A DNA stretch of 64,000 nt, from the NCBI GenBank assembly GCA_964394665.1, contig CAYMYN010000021.1, positions 29,539 through 93,538 of the forward strand. Direction: 5' to 3'. The translations under genes and the position numbers were made by a program. The notes beneath the pieces were generated by a model, which made no database searches, was not told where the DNA came from, and saw only the letters and a list, made by a program, of their open reading frames with translations. The first letter of the stretch is position 1. Every line of letters begins with the position of its first letter. The stretch comes from CAYMYN01 sp964394665. Lineage in GTDB: Bacteria > Planctomycetota > UBA1135 > GCA-002686595. Below, one piece after another: positions 41,167 through 49,428 of this stretch.

Positions 41167-43742
41167 TCCTCTCGGCCCTCGTGCTGCGGCCCGCGCGGCG
41201 CGCGCCCCTGCGCTTCCTGGCGACCGTGGCCGGCGTCGCCATCGGCGTCGCGTCGGTGGTGGCGACGGTGCTCGCCAGTCGGGCCGCGGTCGCGAGCCTG
41301 AGCGAGGGCGTCGAGGCGATCGCGGGGCCCGTGGCCCTCGAGGTGCGCCGCCCCGGGGGCGTCGACGAGGGCGCGCTGGGCCGGTTGGCGGAGTTCGGCG
41401 ATCGCGTCCTGCTGGCGCCCGTGATCGAGGAGCTGGCCGAGCTACCGGCGCTGGGCGACCTGGTGCGCGTGTTGGGCATCGACCTCCTGCTCGACCCCGG
41501 AACGCGGGGCGTGCGGCCCCTGGGGCGCGAGGCCGGGCCGCGGGAGCTGCCGCGCGAGGCGTTGCTGGGGGCGGGGGTGCTGCTCCCCGCGGAGTTGGCG
41601 CGCGAGCTCGCTGCGGGCGAGGGCGACGCGCTGGAGCTGCTCGCGCGCACGCGGCGCGTCGAACTCATCCTAGCGGGCACCTTCGAACCCGAACGTTTCC
41701 CGAGCGCCTGGCGGCGCGTCGTCTTGATCGACGTGGCCCTGGCGCAGGAGCTCTTCGGGCGCCTGGGCTCCCTCGACCGCATCGAGGTCCTGCCGCGGCG
41801 CGCGCTCGAGGGCGGGCCGGGGCTCGACGCGGCGGAGCTCGCCGAGCTGCGCAGCGATCTGCAGGCGGCCCTCGGAGCCGGCTACGAGGTCGAGCCGCCC
41901 TCCGAGCGCCGCGCGCAAACCGCGCGCATGCTGGCGGCCCTGGACTTCAACCTGACCGCGTTGTCGGGCATCTCGATCCTGGTCGCGATCGTGCTCGTCG
42001 CGACGACCCTGGCCACCGCGGTCGTGCAGCGGCGCTACGAGCTGGCCCAGGCGCGCTCCTTGGGGGCTTCGCGCGCGCAGCTCGGCTTGGCGATCGCCGC
42101 CGAGGCGGCCGCGATCGGGCTCCTGGGCGGAGCGTTGGGCGCGCTCGGCGGTTGGCTCGGCGCGCGCGCCGCGCTGGCGGGCGTGCGCGGCACGGTGGCC
42201 GCGGTCGTGGAGGGCGCGCTCCCGGGCGAGGTGCGGCTGGGAGCCCTGCTCTTCGCCCTGGCCCTGGCGTTGGGCCTGGGCGCGGGGCTCGTGGCCGCGT
42301 TGCTGCCCCTGCGCGAGGTGCTCGCCACGCCGCCCCTGCAGGGACTGCGCGAGGGCCGACCGGCGCCCCTGGGCCGCCGCGGCCTCGCGCGGCGCGGGGC
42401 GGCGCTCGGGATCCTCCTGGGCGCCGCGGCGCTGCTGGCGAACCTGCCGGCGCTGGGGGATCGACCGGTGTTCGCCCTGGGCGCGGCGCTGGCGTTGCTC
42501 GCGAGCCTGGCCGTGCTCGCGGCACCCGCGATCGAGCTCGTGGGTCGGCTGCACGGGAACCTCGTCGGGCACGGGCGCGCGCCCTGGCTGCGCGTCGCGC
42601 AGGCGGCCCTCGCCGCGGGGCGCGAGCGCGGCGCCTGGGCGGCGACGGCGGTCGGCGTGGCGGTGGCCCTGGCGGTCTCGATGACGACCATGATCGGCTC
42701 GTTCCGCGCGACGGTCGAGGACTGGACGCGACAGGCGATGCGCGCCGACCTCTTCCTGCGCCCAGCGCCCTCGGCCGCCGGGCTCTCGAGCGGGCGGCTC
42801 GACCCGGAGATCGTGGCCGCGGCGCGCGAGCTCTTCGGCGCGGGCAACGTCGATGCCTACCACGCCGCGGACACGCGCGTGGAGGGTCTCGAGGTCGCGC
42901 TGGGGGGCGCCGAGCTGGCGGTCGTGGCGCGCGCGGGCGGCGTGCCCTTCGTCGACGGTCGGCCGCCGGGGGAGGTGTACGCCGAGGCGCTGGAGCGCGG
43001 CGGAGCGCTCGTCAACGAGCCCTTCGCGCGGCGTTTCGCCGTCGGGCGTGGCGCGCGCATCCGCCTCGAGACGCCCGGCGGGACCATCGAGCGCGAGGTC
43101 GTGGGCGTGTTCCTCGACTACTCCAGCCACACCGGCCGCGTCGTGCTCGACCGCGCGGACTTCCTCGGCCGGTACCCGGACGAGGGACCGCGCAACGCGG
43201 CGATCTTCCTCGGGGAGGACGCGAATCCCGCGGCGGCCCGCGCGCGGCTGCTGGAGCGGCTCGGCGGACGGTTCGCCCTCGAGGTCGTCGACAGCGGCGA
43301 GATCCGGCGCGAGATCCTGGCCATCTTCGACCGCACCTTCGCCGTGACGCGCGCCCTGCAGGCCGTGGCGCTGGTCGTCGCGCTGCTGGCGGTGTTGACG
43401 GTGCTCTTCGCCCTGGTCGACGAGCGCCGCGGGGAATTGGCGCTCGTGCGCGTGCTCGGGGGCTCCCGGGCCCAGGTACACGGCGTGGTGCTGGCCCAGG
43501 CGGGCCTCTTGGGGCTGGTCGGCGCGGCGGGGGGGCTGCTCGTGGGGCTGGTCGTGGGTTGGGTGCTGGTGAAGGTCGTGAACGTGCAGTCCTTCGGCTG
43601 GTCCCTGCGTTTCGAGCCGCCCTGGGCCAGCGTGCTCGGCGCGGCCGCGGCGGTGTTGCCGGCGGCGCTTGCCGCCGGGATCCTGCCCTCGTTGTTCGCC
43701 GCCCGGCGGACCCCCGTGGAGGTGCTCCGTGACGACGCGTAG
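41163..43742 (+). CDS. FtsX-like ABC permease, double-length
   Basis: 859 residues with two copies of the FtsX domain set: an N-terminal segment (FLATVAGVAIGVASVVATVLAS), large periplasmic domain, three membrane helices around 260-400, central helices (415-470), a second periplasmic domain (530-730) and a closing helix set ending LFAARRTPVEVLRDDA. This is the layout of MacB_PCD-FtsX-FtsX permeases such as LolCE fusions. It would work with the ATPase upstream to move a lipid-like substrate at the membrane. In att-type operons these halves are often separate. It overlaps the lipocalin-like gene by 14 bases. Confidence 0.88.
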   Translation: MILSALVLRPARRAPLRFLATVAGVAIGVASVVATVLASRAAVASLSEGVEAIAGPVALEVRRPGGVDEGALGRLAEFGDRVLLAPVIEELAELPALGDLVRVLGIDLLLDPGTRGVRPLGREAGPRELPREALLGAGVLLPAELARELAAGEGDALELLARTRRVELILAGTFEPERFPSAWRRVVLIDVALAQELFGRLGSLDRIEVLPRRALEGGPGLDAAELAELRSDLQAALGAGYEVEPPSERRAQTARMLAALDFNLTALSGISILVAIVLVATTLATAVVQRRYELAQARSLGASRAQLGLAIAAEAAAIGLLGGALGALGGWLGARAALAGVRGTVAAVVEGALPGEVRLGALLFALALALGLGAGLVAALLPLREVLATPPLQGLREGRPAPLGRRGLARRGAALGILLGAAALLANLPALGDRPVFALGAALALLASLAVLAAPAIELVGRLHGNLVGHGRAPWLRVAQAALAAGRERGAWAATAVGVAVALAVSMTTMIGSFRATVEDWTRQAMRADLFLRPAPSAAGLSSGRLDPEIVAAARELFGAGNVDAYHAADTRVEGLEVALGGAELAVVARAGGVPFVDGRPPGEVYAEALERGGALVNEPFARRFAVGRGARIRLETPGGTIEREVVGVFLDYSSHTGRVVLDRADFLGRYPDEGPRNAAIFLGEDANPAAARARLLERLGGRFALEVVDSGEIRREILAIFDRTFAVTRALQAVALVVALLAVLTVLFALVDERRGELALVRVLGGSRAQVHGVVLAQAGLLGLVGAAGGLLVGLVVGWVLVKVVNVQSFGWSLRFEPPWASVLGAAAAVLPAALAAGILPSLFAARRTPVEVLRDDA

Positions 43743-44841
43743 GGACTTCGTGATCGGATTCTCGAGCCTGCCGTTGCTCAGCGCCCTGGCGCGGGCAGGC
43801 ATGCGCGAGGGCGATGGCTGGCGGCGGGTCGCGGGGCCGCTCGAGCTCGAGTGGCCGCGCGATCACGGCGCGCACCTCGACGCGCGCACCGAGTGGTGGT
43901 ACCTGACGGGCTTGGTCGCCGGCGCGGATGGGACGGAGCTCGGCTTCCAGCTCACGATCTTCCGCAGCGGCCTCGAGCCGGGTCGGCCGCCGGCGGGGGG
44001 CTCGGCCCTGCGTGCGCACCACGCCCTGGCCGCGCACCTGGCCATCGCCGACGTGCGCGCCGGGCGCGTGGTCTGCGCCGAGCGGGTGCGGCGCCTGGGG
44101 GCGGGCCTGGCCGAGGTCTCCGAGCAGGACCTCGACGCGCGCATCGAAGGGTGGAGCATCCGCCGCACCGGCCCCGGGCGCCTCGCCATCGCGGCCGCCG
44201 ACCGCGTGCACGGCATCGGGCTCGACCTCGAGCTCGAGGCCCAGAAGCCCTTGGTGCTGCACGGGCTGCGCGGCTACTCGCGCAAGGGTTCGGATCCGGC
44301 CAACGCTTCGATCTACTCGAGCTGGACGCGCCTCTCGGCCCGCGGGCGGGTGCGCCACGCCGGTCGCGAGCACGGGGTCGCGGGCGGCGCCTGGTACGAC
44401 CACGAGTGGGGCACGAGCCAACTCGGCGCCGGCGTCGTCGGCTGGGACTGGTTCAGCTTGCGGCTGAGCGACGGGCGCGAGCTGATGCTCTATCACCTGC
44501 GGCGCGCGGACGGCAGCGCCGAGCCCTTCTCCGCCGGCACCCTGGTGGAGCGCGACGGGACGCCCCGCGCGCTCACCCTGGCCGACTTCTCGATCGAAGC
44601 GCGCGGCACCTGGCGCAGCCCGCGCAGCGCCGGCGTGTACCCCGCGGCCTGGCGATTGCGCGTGCCCGCGGCGCGGATCGAACTCGAGGTGCGGCCATTG
44701 GTGGCGGACGCCGAGCTCGACACGCGCAGCTCGACGGGCGTCGTGTACTGGGAGGGCCCCGTGCGTGCCGAGGGCACCCTCCGCGCCGAGGGCTACGTCG
44801 AGCTCACGGGCTACGCCGGCGACCTGTCCGGACGCTTCTGA
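43729..44841 (+). CDS. CrtC/AttH-like lipocalin-fold protein, Tat-exported
   Basis: 370 residues. The N-terminus has a twin-arginine signal (TRRDFVIGFSSLPLLSALARA). The mature part shows the AttH/carotenoid 1,2-hydratase signature: TEWWYLTGLVAGADGTELGFQLTIFR, then HGLRGYSRKG, WYDHEWGTSQLG and DWFSLRLSDGRELMLYHLR. Family structures are double lipocalin-like barrels; AttH proteins are encoded with ABC transporters while CrtC hydrates carotenoids. The context (ATPase and FtsX permease) favours the AttH role, perhaps binding the lipid substrate outside the membrane. GTG at 43729 overlaps the permease gene. Confidence 0.85.
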   Translation: MTTRRDFVIGFSSLPLLSALARAGMREGDGWRRVAGPLELEWPRDHGAHLDARTEWWYLTGLVAGADGTELGFQLTIFRSGLEPGRPPAGGSALRAHHALAAHLAIADVRAGRVVCAERVRRLGAGLAEVSEQDLDARIEGWSIRRTGPGRLAIAAADRVHGIGLDLELEAQKPLVLHGLRGYSRKGSDPANASIYSSWTRLSARGRVRHAGREHGVAGGAWYDHEWGTSQLGAGVVGWDWFSLRLSDGRELMLYHLRRADGSAEPFSAGTLVERDGTPRALTLADFSIEARGTWRSPRSAGVYPAAWRLRVPAARIELEVRPLVADAELDTRSSTGVVYWEGPVRAEGTLRAEGYVELTGYAGDLSGRF

Positions 44842-44910
44842 TCGCGAGCAGCCGACCTGGGCAAGCGCGCGTTCCCCTTCGGCCCTCGACGCGCAAGCTC
44901 ACCGCAACAC

Positions 44911-44951
44911 GGGCGCGGGCCGCGATCCGGATCGGATCGCGGCCCGCGCCC
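44911..44951. terminator. Perfect 18-bp bidirectional terminator hairpin
   Basis: GGGCGCGGGCCGCGATCC (44911-44928) and GGATCGCGGCCCGCGCCC (44934-44951) pair perfectly around a five-base loop. It lies between the convergent AttH-like and FAS1 genes and can serve both. Confidence 0.7.
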
Positions 44952-44972
44952 TGTTCGCGTCCGGGACGGACG

Positions 44973-45914
44973 TCACTTCGGCAGCAGCACCGAGTCGATG
45001 ACGTGGATCACGCCGTTGGCGGTGTCGAGGTCGACGCTCAGGAGGCGCGCGGAGCCGACGAAGGCCCCATCTCCGTCCTTGCGGATGCTCAGCTCCTTGC
45101 CGAGCAGGGTCGCGGCCTGGCCGGCCTTCAGCGCCTGATCGGAGTACACACGTCCGGAGACCACGTGGTACTTCAGGATGTCGGCCAGGGCGGCGCGGTT
45201 CTCGGGCTTCAGCAACGTCTCGACGGTGCCCTTGGGAAGCTTGGCGAAGGCCTCGTCCGTGGGCGCGAAGACCGTGAAGGGACCCTTGCCCAACAGGGTC
45301 TCGGTGAGACCGGCGGCCTCGACGGCGGCGAGCAACGTGCCGAAGGAGCCCGCGGCCTGGGCCTTCTGGACCAGGTTGCGGCTCTCGGGCAACACGACCG
45401 CGTCGATGACGTGGATGATGCCGTTGGTGCACTGGATGTCGGTCGTGACGACCTTGGCGCCGTTCACGCGCACCTCGCCCTCGACGACCCGGATGGAGAG
45501 GCGCTGGCCGTTGAGAGTCGTGGCGTTCTCGAGCTTCATCACGTCCTTGGCCGAGACCTTGCCCGCGACGACGTGGAAGGTGAGGACCGACTGCAACGCG
45601 CCCTTCTGCTCGGGCTTCAGCAGGTTCTCGACCGTGCCCTTGGGCAGGGCGGCGAAGGCGGCGTCGGTGGGGGCGAAGACGGTGAACGGGCCGGGGCCAC
45701 GCAGCGCTTCGACCAGCTCCGCCGCACCGAGCGCGGCCGTGAGCGTCTGGAAGCTACCGGCGCCCAGCGCGGTGTCGACGATGTCCTTGCGCTCGGCGTT
45801 CACGGGCGCGGCCGCGAGAGCGCCGGAGGCCGAGCAACCATCCACGCCGGGCTGCGACGCGGGGAAGGAGAGGGCGAGGGCCGGAGCGGCGATCAGGGAG
45901 AGGAACAACTTCAT
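44973..45914 (-). CDS. Secreted protein with two fasciclin (FAS1) domains
   Basis: 313 residues. A signal peptide (MKLFLSLIAAPALALSF) is followed by VDGCSASG, then two FAS1 domains (about 42-175 and 180-313). Each has the H1 motif (GPFTVFAPTDAAFAALP; GPFTVFAPTDEAFAKLP), the FHVV/YHVV element and the H2 motif (GIIHVIDAVVLP; GVIHVIDSVLLP). FAS1 proteins mediate surface adhesion or bind lipids. It is divergent from an ECF sigma gene; a perfect 16-bp palindrome lies 45 bases before the ATG. In mycobacteria FAS1 proteins MPT70/83 are under SigK, so regulation by the adjacent sigma factor is plausible. Confidence 0.9.
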   Translation of the reverse strand: MKLFLSLIAAPALALSFPASQPGVDGCSASGALAAAPVNAERKDIVDTALGAGSFQTLTAALGAAELVEALRGPGPFTVFAPTDAAFAALPKGTVENLLKPEQKGALQSVLTFHVVAGKVSAKDVMKLENATTLNGQRLSIRVVEGEVRVNGAKVVTTDIQCTNGIIHVIDAVVLPESRNLVQKAQAAGSFGTLLAAVEAAGLTETLLGKGPFTVFAPTDEAFAKLPKGTVETLLKPENRAALADILKYHVVSGRVYSDQALKAGQAATLLGKELSIRKDGDGAFVGSARLLSVDLDTANGVIHVIDSVLLPK

Positions 45915-46518
45915 CGGAGTGCCTTGGGTTCGCGAGTACGCGGGGCTGTGGTTCGAGGACGACCCTCGAGGGTCGGTCCGTTGCCCGAAACGGGCGGCGG
46001 CGCGGTGCATCGACCTGCGCCGGACAGGGGGGGATTCGCGCACCGCGACTCGCTGGATGCTCCCGCTCGCGTGACCACGACGCGACGCGTGTACGAGTTG
46101 CTCCGTTTCCAGCGTTGCGCGGAGCGGAACGTCCGGGGACGACGATGCGCGCTCCGCCGAGCCCGCCCCCGATCCGCGGGGTCGCGCGGCGCGCCGCGCT
46201 GGGATGGCTCGAGCGCGGGCCCGCGGGGGAGTCGTCCGGGAGCGTCGGCGGCCCGGCCCCGGGCCCTGGGGAGGGGTCCGGCCCGGCCCGGTGGGGTGGC
46301 CCGGGCGGATCCGCCCCCGGCGACCCGTTCCCAAGTCCTTGAGGGACAGGGGGTTTGGGGAGGGCCTCCGGCTTCTGACCAAAATGTGCAGAAAAAAACC
46401 TACACAGCGAGCCGGCGAGGGGCGAAGCTAGGGGCGTCGCGACGGTGGGTGCGGCGTCCGGGACCGCCCCGGAGAGCCCACTCGGCGCGGCGCACCTGGC
46501 CCACGACGGAGCCCTCCC
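45915..46518. other. 604-bp divergent regulatory region between FAS1 and ECF sigma genes
   Basis: No protein-like frame. Visible structures are the 16-bp palindrome at 45960-45975, a small hairpin CCCG-AAA-CGGG (45984-45994), an inverted repeat CGCGGTGC (46001-46008)/GCACCGCG (46040-46047), GCTCCG/CGGAGC (46100-46125), and an A-rich island with seven consecutive A residues near 46388-46396 in otherwise GC-rich DNA, about 120 bases before the sigma gene. Confidence 0.55.
45960..45975. promoter_or_regulatory. Perfect 16-bp palindrome, candidate operator
   Basis: CGACCCTCGAGGGTCG is fully self-complementary and lies 45 bases upstream of the FAS1 start codon. A dimeric regulator site is the simplest reading; no regulator other than the ECF sigma factor is encoded nearby. 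Confidence 0.45.
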
Positions 46519-47115
46519 ATGAGCAGCAGCCAACTACTGGTCGAACCCACCTACCTGCAGCGCGTCGCGTCCGGCGAGACCGACGCCGTCGAGGCCTGCA
46601 TCGACCGCTACGGGCCGCTCGTCTGGTCCCTGGCGCGGCGCAAGGTGGCCGACGCCGATCAGGCCGAGGACATCGTGCAGGAGACCTTCGTCGCGCTGTG
46701 GAAGAACGCGCACCTGTTCGACCCGAACATCTCGTCCGAGGCGAACTTCGTGGCCACGATCGCGCAGCGCAAGGTGATCGACTCCCTGCGCCGGCAGGCC
46801 CGCCGGCCCGAGGTCGTGGCCGTCGACTACGAGCGCGCGCCGGGTAGCACCGCCGACCAGGACCAGGTCGACGACCGCGACGAGCTCGCCCACGCCGCGC
46901 GCATCCTGCGGCGCCTCGGCCCCGACCAGCAGCGGATGCTGCGCCTGGCGATGCTCAAGGGCATGACCCACCGCGAGATCGCGCGCTTCACCGGCCTGCC
47001 GCTCTCCACCGTCAAGAGCCGCATCCGGCGCGGTCTGCACCGCTTCCGCGAGTTGCTCGAAGGCGGCGCCGGGCGCCCGAGCGGCAGCGGCGCGGAGGCC
47101 TGCGGAGCGCATTGA
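46519..47115 (+). CDS. ECF-type RNA polymerase sigma factor
   Basis: 198 residues. Region 2 is at 20-90 (VEACIDRYGPLVWSLARRKV, AEDIVQETFVALWKNAHLFD, FVATIAQRKVIDSLRR) and region 4 at 130-180 (RILRRLGPDQQRMLRLAMLKG, HREIARFTGLPLSTVKSRIRRG); sigma 3 is absent, as in ECF proteins. It should direct transcription of a small regulon. No anti-sigma gene is adjacent: downstream is an alpha/beta-hydrolase lipoprotein, and divergently a FAS1 protein. ATG at 46519. Confidence 0.9.
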   Translation: MSSSQLLVEPTYLQRVASGETDAVEACIDRYGPLVWSLARRKVADADQAEDIVQETFVALWKNAHLFDPNISSEANFVATIAQRKVIDSLRRQARRPEVVAVDYERAPGSTADQDQVDDRDELAHAARILRRLGPDQQRMLRLAMLKGMTHREIARFTGLPLSTVKSRIRRGLHRFRELLEGGAGRPSGSGAEACGAH

Positions 47116-47141
47116 GCCACGGGCGCGGCGAGCCCACCGTC

Positions 47142-48164
47142 ATGACGCGTTCCCCCGGCAAGTGGATCCTGCGCAGCGTCCTGGGCCTGGCGTTCCTGGC
47201 GTCGGGCCTGGGACTGGTGGCCTGTTCATCGATGGACAAGCAACGATTGGAGGATCGATTGCTCGAGCTCGAGGGCAAGCAGGCCCTGCGCGAGCACGGC
47301 CTATTGGTCCTCGAGTCGCGGGCGGACCTCGGCTGGGGACCGATCCCGGCGCGCTTCACCTACCAGCGTTTCGAGCGCGCCGGGATCGCGCCCGAGCCGG
47401 GCCCTCCGCTCGTGTTGGTGCACGGCACGCCGGGCTCGCTCCTCGACTGGGGCGCCCTGCTCGGCGAACTCCTGGCGCGCGGACTCGACCGGCCGCGCCC
47501 GATCTACACCCTCGACCTGGTCGGCCACGGCGTCACGCGCAGCTCTGCGCCGCCCTACACCTTCGCCTCCTGCGCGCGCTGGATCGGGGCCTTCCTCGAG
47601 GCGCTCGACCTGCGGGACGTGGTCCTGGTCGGTCACTCCTACGGCGGCGAGATGGTCTGGCGCACGGCCCTCGAGCAGCCCGAGCGCGTCGGGCGCGTCG
47701 TGCTGATCGACTCCGCGGGTTTCGAGCGGCCCCCGGGCGGCTTCCTGCCCGAGGAGCAGGCCATGCGCTCCAACCCATTCGCCCGCTGGGGCCATGTGCT
47801 GAACTCCCGCGCGCGCATCCGGCGCGCGTTGGCTCCGCACTACCTCGACGGGGTGAGCGACGCCCGGGTGGAGGAGGTCTACCTGTTGTGCGCCAACCGC
47901 GACAACTGGCGCGCGATGGTCGACCTGGCGCGCGACGAGAACGGCGAGCGTCAGGACGACCTCGGGCGCCTCGCCCAGCCGACCCTGTTGGTCTGGGGCG
48001 CGCAGGACCTCGCCTATCCGGTCGAGGACGTCGCGCGACGCTTCGAGCGCACGATCCCAAGGGCGGGCTTGGTGGTGATCGAGGGCACCGGACACTACCC
48101 CCACGAGGAGCGGCCGCGTGAGGTCGCCGCTGCCCTGGTCGAGTTCCTGTCGGCGGAGCAGTAG
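47142..48164 (+). CDS. Alpha/beta-hydrolase lipoprotein
   Basis: 340 residues. The signal peptide ends in a lipobox-like VACSS. The hydrolase fold shows LVLVHGTPGSLLDW (oxyanion), nucleophile GHSYGG, acid in LLVWGAQDLAYP and base in GTGHYPHEE, all intact. The substrate is unknown; the family covers esterases, dehalogenases and peroxidases. A TTG start at 47112 would overlap the sigma gene stop (TTGA), but ATG at 47142 gives a proper signal peptide. Co-transcription with the sigma factor is likely. Confidence 0.82.
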   Translation: MTRSPGKWILRSVLGLAFLASGLGLVACSSMDKQRLEDRLLELEGKQALREHGLLVLESRADLGWGPIPARFTYQRFERAGIAPEPGPPLVLVHGTPGSLLDWGALLGELLARGLDRPRPIYTLDLVGHGVTRSSAPPYTFASCARWIGAFLEALDLRDVVLVGHSYGGEMVWRTALEQPERVGRVVLIDSAGFERPPGGFLPEEQAMRSNPFARWGHVLNSRARIRRALAPHYLDGVSDARVEEVYLLCANRDNWRAMVDLARDENGERQDDLGRLAQPTLLVWGAQDLAYPVEDVARRFERTIPRAGLVVIEGTGHYPHEERPREVAAALVEFLSAEQ

Positions 48165-48231
48165 AGGCCGCTGCATCCGGCGCGTCGCGCGGGACGAAGG
48201 ACGGGCTGTTGGGCGACCTTCGAGACGAACG

Positions 48232-49293
48232 ATGCACTCTCTCCTTGGATGGGCAGTGATCCTCTCCGCCGTGCTCCCCGCGACCCCCGTCCGCGACGTG
48301 ATGGAGGTGCGCGCCCTCGAGGGCGGCATCGGCCCGGAGGTGTTCGATCGGGACTGGCTCCTGCCCGACGGGCCTGGCGACCGGCTGAACAAGCAGGGGC
48401 CGTGGTTCGTGGGCGAGATGAAAGCGCTGGCCGCGCGGCGCCACGGCAAGGAGGGCGACGAGCTGCGCTGCCTGGGCGACGTCCTGCGGCGCGCGCGGAC
48501 CGTGGAGCGCGCTCCCGGTTGGATCCAGGCCCTGATGGCCGACGTGCGGCGGGCGCAGCCCGAGCTGCACCGCGACCTCGAGCCCTACCTCGTCGCTTGG
48601 CTCGACGACGCGGAGCTCGTCGCCGGGAAGTGGGATCCGGACTCCGAGCGCGCGCGCGACGGTCTGGTCTTCGTCGATGCCTGGGACCTCCGCGGCGAGC
48701 GCGGAGAGCCCTGGCGCTCCCTGCGCGGCTCGCGCCTCGTGCAGCAGGCCGCCGCGCTCGTCCACGCCGACCTCGAGACGCTCAAGGAGGTCGAGAACGA
48801 CTACCGCGCCTACCCCCGCCGTCCGGGGGCGAGCTACCGCTGGATCGGCGCCGTCCCCGGCTCCTTCGTGGGGGGCGAGGACGCCGAGCTGGGCGACTTC
48901 TCCGCTCTGCGCCTGCGCTTCCGCTGCTCGCTGCCCTTCCCCTTTGGCGGCTACTCCTGCGACCTCTCGATCCTCAATCGGCTGGATGGCGACGGGCACC
49001 TGGTGACCGACATCCACAGCGCGCACCGCGACTTCCTGTGGCTCGCGGGGCGCGACGTGTTCATCCCGGTGTACGACTCCGCGGGCCAGTGGGTCGCGAC
49101 CCTGCTCGTGCGCTTGTTCGGGTTCGACTTGGCCGGCGTCCCCGACCGCGATGCGCACCGCCGCGCCGCCCTGCGGGCGAGCCTGGGCAACCTGAAACGC
49201 GAGGCCGAGGTCCGCTTTGCGGCCCGCTCCGGGGGGCCGCGGACCGTGGCGGGCGCGCTCCCCGACTTCCTCGTCCGCGGCCTGCGGGAGTGA
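48232..49293 (+). CDS. Exported hypothetical protein
   Basis: 353 residues. Short signal peptide (MHSLLGWAVILSAVLPATP). The first part is helical (GEMKALAARRHGKEGDELRCL); the second is strand-rich (ALRLRFRCSLPFPFGGYSCD, DFLWLAGRDVFIPVYDSAGQ). No family recognised. The START-like pattern of alternating strands in the second half could be a ligand-binding fold, but this is a guess. ATG at 48232 was chosen because of the signal peptide; the frame is open upstream. Confidence 0.6.
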   Translation: MHSLLGWAVILSAVLPATPVRDVMEVRALEGGIGPEVFDRDWLLPDGPGDRLNKQGPWFVGEMKALAARRHGKEGDELRCLGDVLRRARTVERAPGWIQALMADVRRAQPELHRDLEPYLVAWLDDAELVAGKWDPDSERARDGLVFVDAWDLRGERGEPWRSLRGSRLVQQAAALVHADLETLKEVENDYRAYPRRPGASYRWIGAVPGSFVGGEDAELGDFSALRLRFRCSLPFPFGGYSCDLSILNRLDGDGHLVTDIHSAHRDFLWLAGRDVFIPVYDSAGQWVATLLVRLFGFDLAGVPDRDAHRRAALRASLGNLKREAEVRFAARSGGPRTVAGALPDFLVRGLRE

Positions 49294-49379
49294 GCCCTGG
49301 TCCCGCGGCCGACGTTCGCTCGGGGCCTGCCCGGGGGGGCGTCCAGTCCGGCCCCGATTCAGTCTTCAGTCCGCTCGAT

Positions 49380-49400
49380 CCGGGGTCGATCTCGACCCGG
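49380..49400. promoter_or_regulatory. Imperfect inverted repeat before the methyltransferase gene
   Basis: CCGGGGTCGA followed by TCGACCCGG with a short centre; one unpaired base. It lies about 29 bases before the TTG start, so it may be an operator or leader hairpin. Confidence 0.3.
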
Positions 49401-49428
49401 GCCAGGGGGCCCGGGAGCCGAATCGAGC

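Noticed and set aside
46371..46420. A-rich island before the sigma gene considered as a riboswitch
   Set aside because: Only a weak five-pair hairpin with a mismatch can be drawn; no known riboswitch motif recognised.
43851..46847. 998-codon plus-strand frame across the AttH, FAS1 and sigma region
   Set aside because: Crosses gene boundaries and a terminator hairpin; no protein-like segments.
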